Origin: Planctomycetaceae bacterium
Lineage (GTDB): Bacteria > Planctomycetota > Planctomycetia > Pirellulales > Pirellulaceae
Length of the DNA: 6,221 nucleotides
Assembly: GCA_003455945.1 (NCBI GenBank)
Contig: DMPQ01000167.1
Span: 632-6,852, forward strand
Direction of reading: 5' to 3'
Shown here: positions 4,415-6,221 of the stretch, one piece after another
How the letters are laid out: every line of letters starts with the position of its first letter
Numbering within the stretch: the first letter of the stretch is position 1
Notes under the pieces: generated by a model
What the model saw: only the letters and a program-made list of their open reading frames with translations
The model's database searches: none
What the model was told of the DNA's origin: nothing
Position numbers and translations under genes: made by a program

Positions 4415-6221
4415 TCAGCGCGGCAGGCGAAGCGGAATCGATCCGACCGCGGAGCCGTCGGCCGCGACGGTCAACGGGATCGTCACGACATAGGGGGCGA
4501 CCTTGCAGAGCCCCTCGCCGCCGTCCTGACAGTAGTAGATCTCGAAGCCGACCTTGATCGAGCCGGTCCCGTCGCCGTCGACCGGGATACTGACCTTCAT
4601 CGGCACCGCCGCCGGTTCGTTGTCGACGCCGGTCGTCGGCAAGTTCGCCGACGAGACGACTCCCTGAGCCGAGTCGGGGAGCAGGTAATAACGCTGCGGC
4701 GCGAACGGATTGAGCTTCCATCCGGCCGGAAAGGCGATCGCGATCTCGACGTTCGCTCGGCCGTCGACCGCCGTGACTCGCAGCGCATCGGCCGTCACTT
4801 CGCGCGCTCCGGCGAACGACGGAAAGGGGGGCGTCGGTTTGGCCGGCGGCTCGAGCCCCGCGATCGTCAGCGTCGTCGTCGCTCGCGTCGCGACGTCGAT
4901 CACGCGGATCGCATGGTTGTTGGTGTCCGCGACGTAGAGCTTGCCGTCCAGGTACGAGATGCCGGCCGGTTCGTCGAACCGAGCCGGTTCGTCGGTCGCG
5001 CCCGCTTCGCCGTCGCCGACGAACGTCGTCACGGCGCCGTTGCGGACCTCGATCGCGCGGATCTTGTTGTTGTAGGTGTAGGCGACGTACACCGTCCCGT
5101 CGTGGAACGCGACTCCCAGGCAGTGCTGGAACCGCGCGGTACGGCGATCGCCGTCGACGTCGCCGAACGTGAAGAGTCGATTGACCGGCAGATTCGACGT
5201 GCCGACCAGCGTCTCGACCTTCCCTCGGCCGTCGAGCGGCACGGTCCGGACCGAGCTCCCTTCGCTGTCGGCGACGAACAGCACCTTGCCGTCGCTCGAC
5301 AGGCCGCTCGGCTGCGCGAACGACGAGAACCCTTCCTGATACGGAATCCGCGGCAGCAGCGAACCGTCGACGATGTCCTCGCGGCCGTTACCGGCGTAGG
5401 GGCCGATCACCGATTCGTCGAGCGGCATCTTCCAGATCTGATGCGGTCCGGCCATCGCGATGAACAGCTCGTCCTCGTGAATCCACAGGTCCCAGGGGCT
5501 CGCGATCTTCGTCTTGGTCGGCGGACCGACCCAGCGTCGCGGCAGATCGCTCAGTCGCGTCGCTTCGGGATCGAGGCCCGGGAAGCCGTTGTCCGCCTGG
5601 ACGCCGGTCCCGGCGATCGTCGTGACGGTCCGCGCGGCGAGATCGGCCTTGCGCAGCAGATGATTCTCGGTGTCGGCGATGTAGAGCGTGCCGTCGCGGA
5701 CCACCATCCCCTGAGGCTTGTCGAACTCCGCTTCCTCGAACCCGCCGTCCCCCTTGCCTTCACGCCCCGAACCGATGATGTCGATCAGCTTGCCGGCCAA
5801 GTCGGTGATCACGATCCGGTTGTGATTGCTGTCGGCGACGAACAGACGCTGACTCGGACCGTCGGCGATCACCTTCCCCGGAAACCTCAGCGGCGTCTCT
5901 TCCGCGGTGAACTTCGCCAGTTCGAAGCGGACCGGACTCTCGTCCAGCAGCCCGCGGCGGCGATACCAGCCGATCGAATCGTCGATCAGTTCGTCGATCA
6001 CCGACGCCTTCGTCTCGCCCGCCTTGTAGAAGACCGCCTCGCCCGCCGGGTCGATCATGATGATCGTCGGCCATGCGTTGACGCCGATCCGGTTCCAGAT
6101 CGCCTGCTGCGGATCGTTGACGACCGGATGCTCGATCTCGTACCGCAGGATCGCCTCGCGAATGTTCTGCGTGTCCTGTTCCGTTTCGAACTTCGCCGAG
6201 TGGACGCCGATCACCACCAGC
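4415..6221 (-). CDS. NHLRC2-like thioredoxin-fold / NHL beta-propeller protein (N-terminus beyond window)
   Basis: The visible 601 codons cover most of a protein with the architecture of NHLRC2: thioredoxin-like domain, six-bladed NHL propeller, C-terminal beta domain. Numbering is from the GTG at 6217. Residues 1-90 are the second half of a thioredoxin fold: VIGVHSAKFE (2-11), RYEIEHPVVND (25-35) and AWPT (48-51) with the conserved cis-proline Pro50. The first strand and expected CxxC-type site would lie upstream, outside the window, so redox activity cannot be judged. Six NHL blades are seen near 124-151, 178-205, 251-278, 313-340, 377-404 and 427-455, with motifs such as LFVADSNHNRI, LYIADTENHLL and LYVADTNNHAIRVID. 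The C-terminal domain (about 475-600) has YYC...C with Cys563 and Cys571 in C-x7-C spacing. Human NHLRC2 shares the GVHSAKF and HPVVND segments (from memory). Cellular location is undetermined because the N-terminus is missing. It is first in the visible minus-strand cluster; its promoter is outside. Confidence 0.92.
   Translation of the reverse strand, partial: LVVIGVHSAKFETEQDTQNIREAILRYEIEHPVVNDPQQAIWNRIGVNAWPTIIMIDPAGEAVFYKAGETKASVIDELIDDSIGWYRRRGLLDESPVRFELAKFTAEETPLRFPGKVIADGPSQRLFVADSNHNRIVITDLAGKLIDIIGSGREGKGDGGFEEAEFDKPQGMVVRDGTLYIADTENHLLRKADLAARTVTTIAGTGVQADNGFPGLDPEATRLSDLPRRWVGPPTKTKIASPWDLWIHEDELFIAMAGPHQIWKMPLDESVIGPYAGNGREDIVDGSLLPRIPYQEGFSSFAQPSGLSSDGKVLFVADSEGSSVRTVPLDGRGKVETLVGTSNLPVNRLFTFGDVDGDRRTARFQHCLGVAFHDGTVYVAYTYNNKIRAIEVRNGAVTTFVGDGEAGATDEPARFDEPAGISYLDGKLYVADTNNHAIRVIDVATRATTTLTIAGLEPPAKPTPPFPSFAGAREVTADALRVTAVDGRANVEIAIAFPAGWKLNPFAPQRYYLLPDSAQGVVSSANLPTTGVDNEPAAVPMKVSIPVDGDGTGSIKVGFEIYYCQDGGEGLCKVAPYVVTIPLTVAADGSAVGSIPLRLPR

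Noticed and set aside
3549..4493. 314-codon plus-strand open frame
   Set aside because: Runs opposite two minus-strand genes, one of them a clear DEDDh exonuclease, and its product shows no family pattern.
4320..4721. N-terminal extension of the exonuclease frame to an ATG at 4721
   Set aside because: Overlaps about 300 bp of the NHLRC2-like gene, is compositionally shadow-like, and the catalytic domain begins right after the TTG at 4319.

Overview
The window is GC-rich (roughly two-thirds G+C by eye), with strong codon preference for TCG, GTC, ATC and GAC. It carries five protein-coding genes, two of them cut by the window edges. Several features point to a member of the Planctomycetota: a secreted PQQ-type beta-propeller protein, a bacterial NHLRC2-type thioredoxin/NHL protein, an exported M14 metallopeptidase, and a short protein resembling an uncharacterised family I associate with planctomycetes. 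That assignment is inference from gene content and style; there is no rRNA or other marker here.

Layout, left to right. (1) Minus strand, positions 1436 down to 1 and running off the left edge: an exported zinc carboxypeptidase-like protein of family M14. Its frame has no stop in the window. (2) A 253-bp divergent intergenic region (1437-1689) with a G-rich block that fits a G-quadruplex pattern and can also form a hairpin. (3) Plus strand, 1690-3039: an exported BamB/PQQ-like beta-propeller protein. (4) A 31-bp gap between converging stops with an imperfect hairpin. (5) Minus strand, a co-directional three-gene cluster transcribed right to left: an NHLRC2-like thioredoxin-fold/NHL-propeller protein (6221 to 4415, N-terminus outside), a DEDDh 3'-5' exonuclease starting at TTG (4319 to 3744), and a 179-residue protein of unknown function (3610 to 3071). 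The spacers in this cluster (95 and 133 bp) both contain inverted repeats.

How the genes work together: the M14 peptidase and the PQQ-like protein are both predicted to be exported and share one upstream region, so co-control is plausible but unproven. The NHLRC2-like protein, the exonuclease and the unknown protein could be co-transcribed, but the spacers are wide enough that each could also have its own signals. I see no mobile element, CRISPR array, tRNA or rRNA, and no clear multi-gene system of a new kind. The most unusual items are the structured intergenic spacers, the exonuclease start context, the C-terminal cysteine pair of the NHLRC2-like protein and the uncharacterised 179-residue protein.
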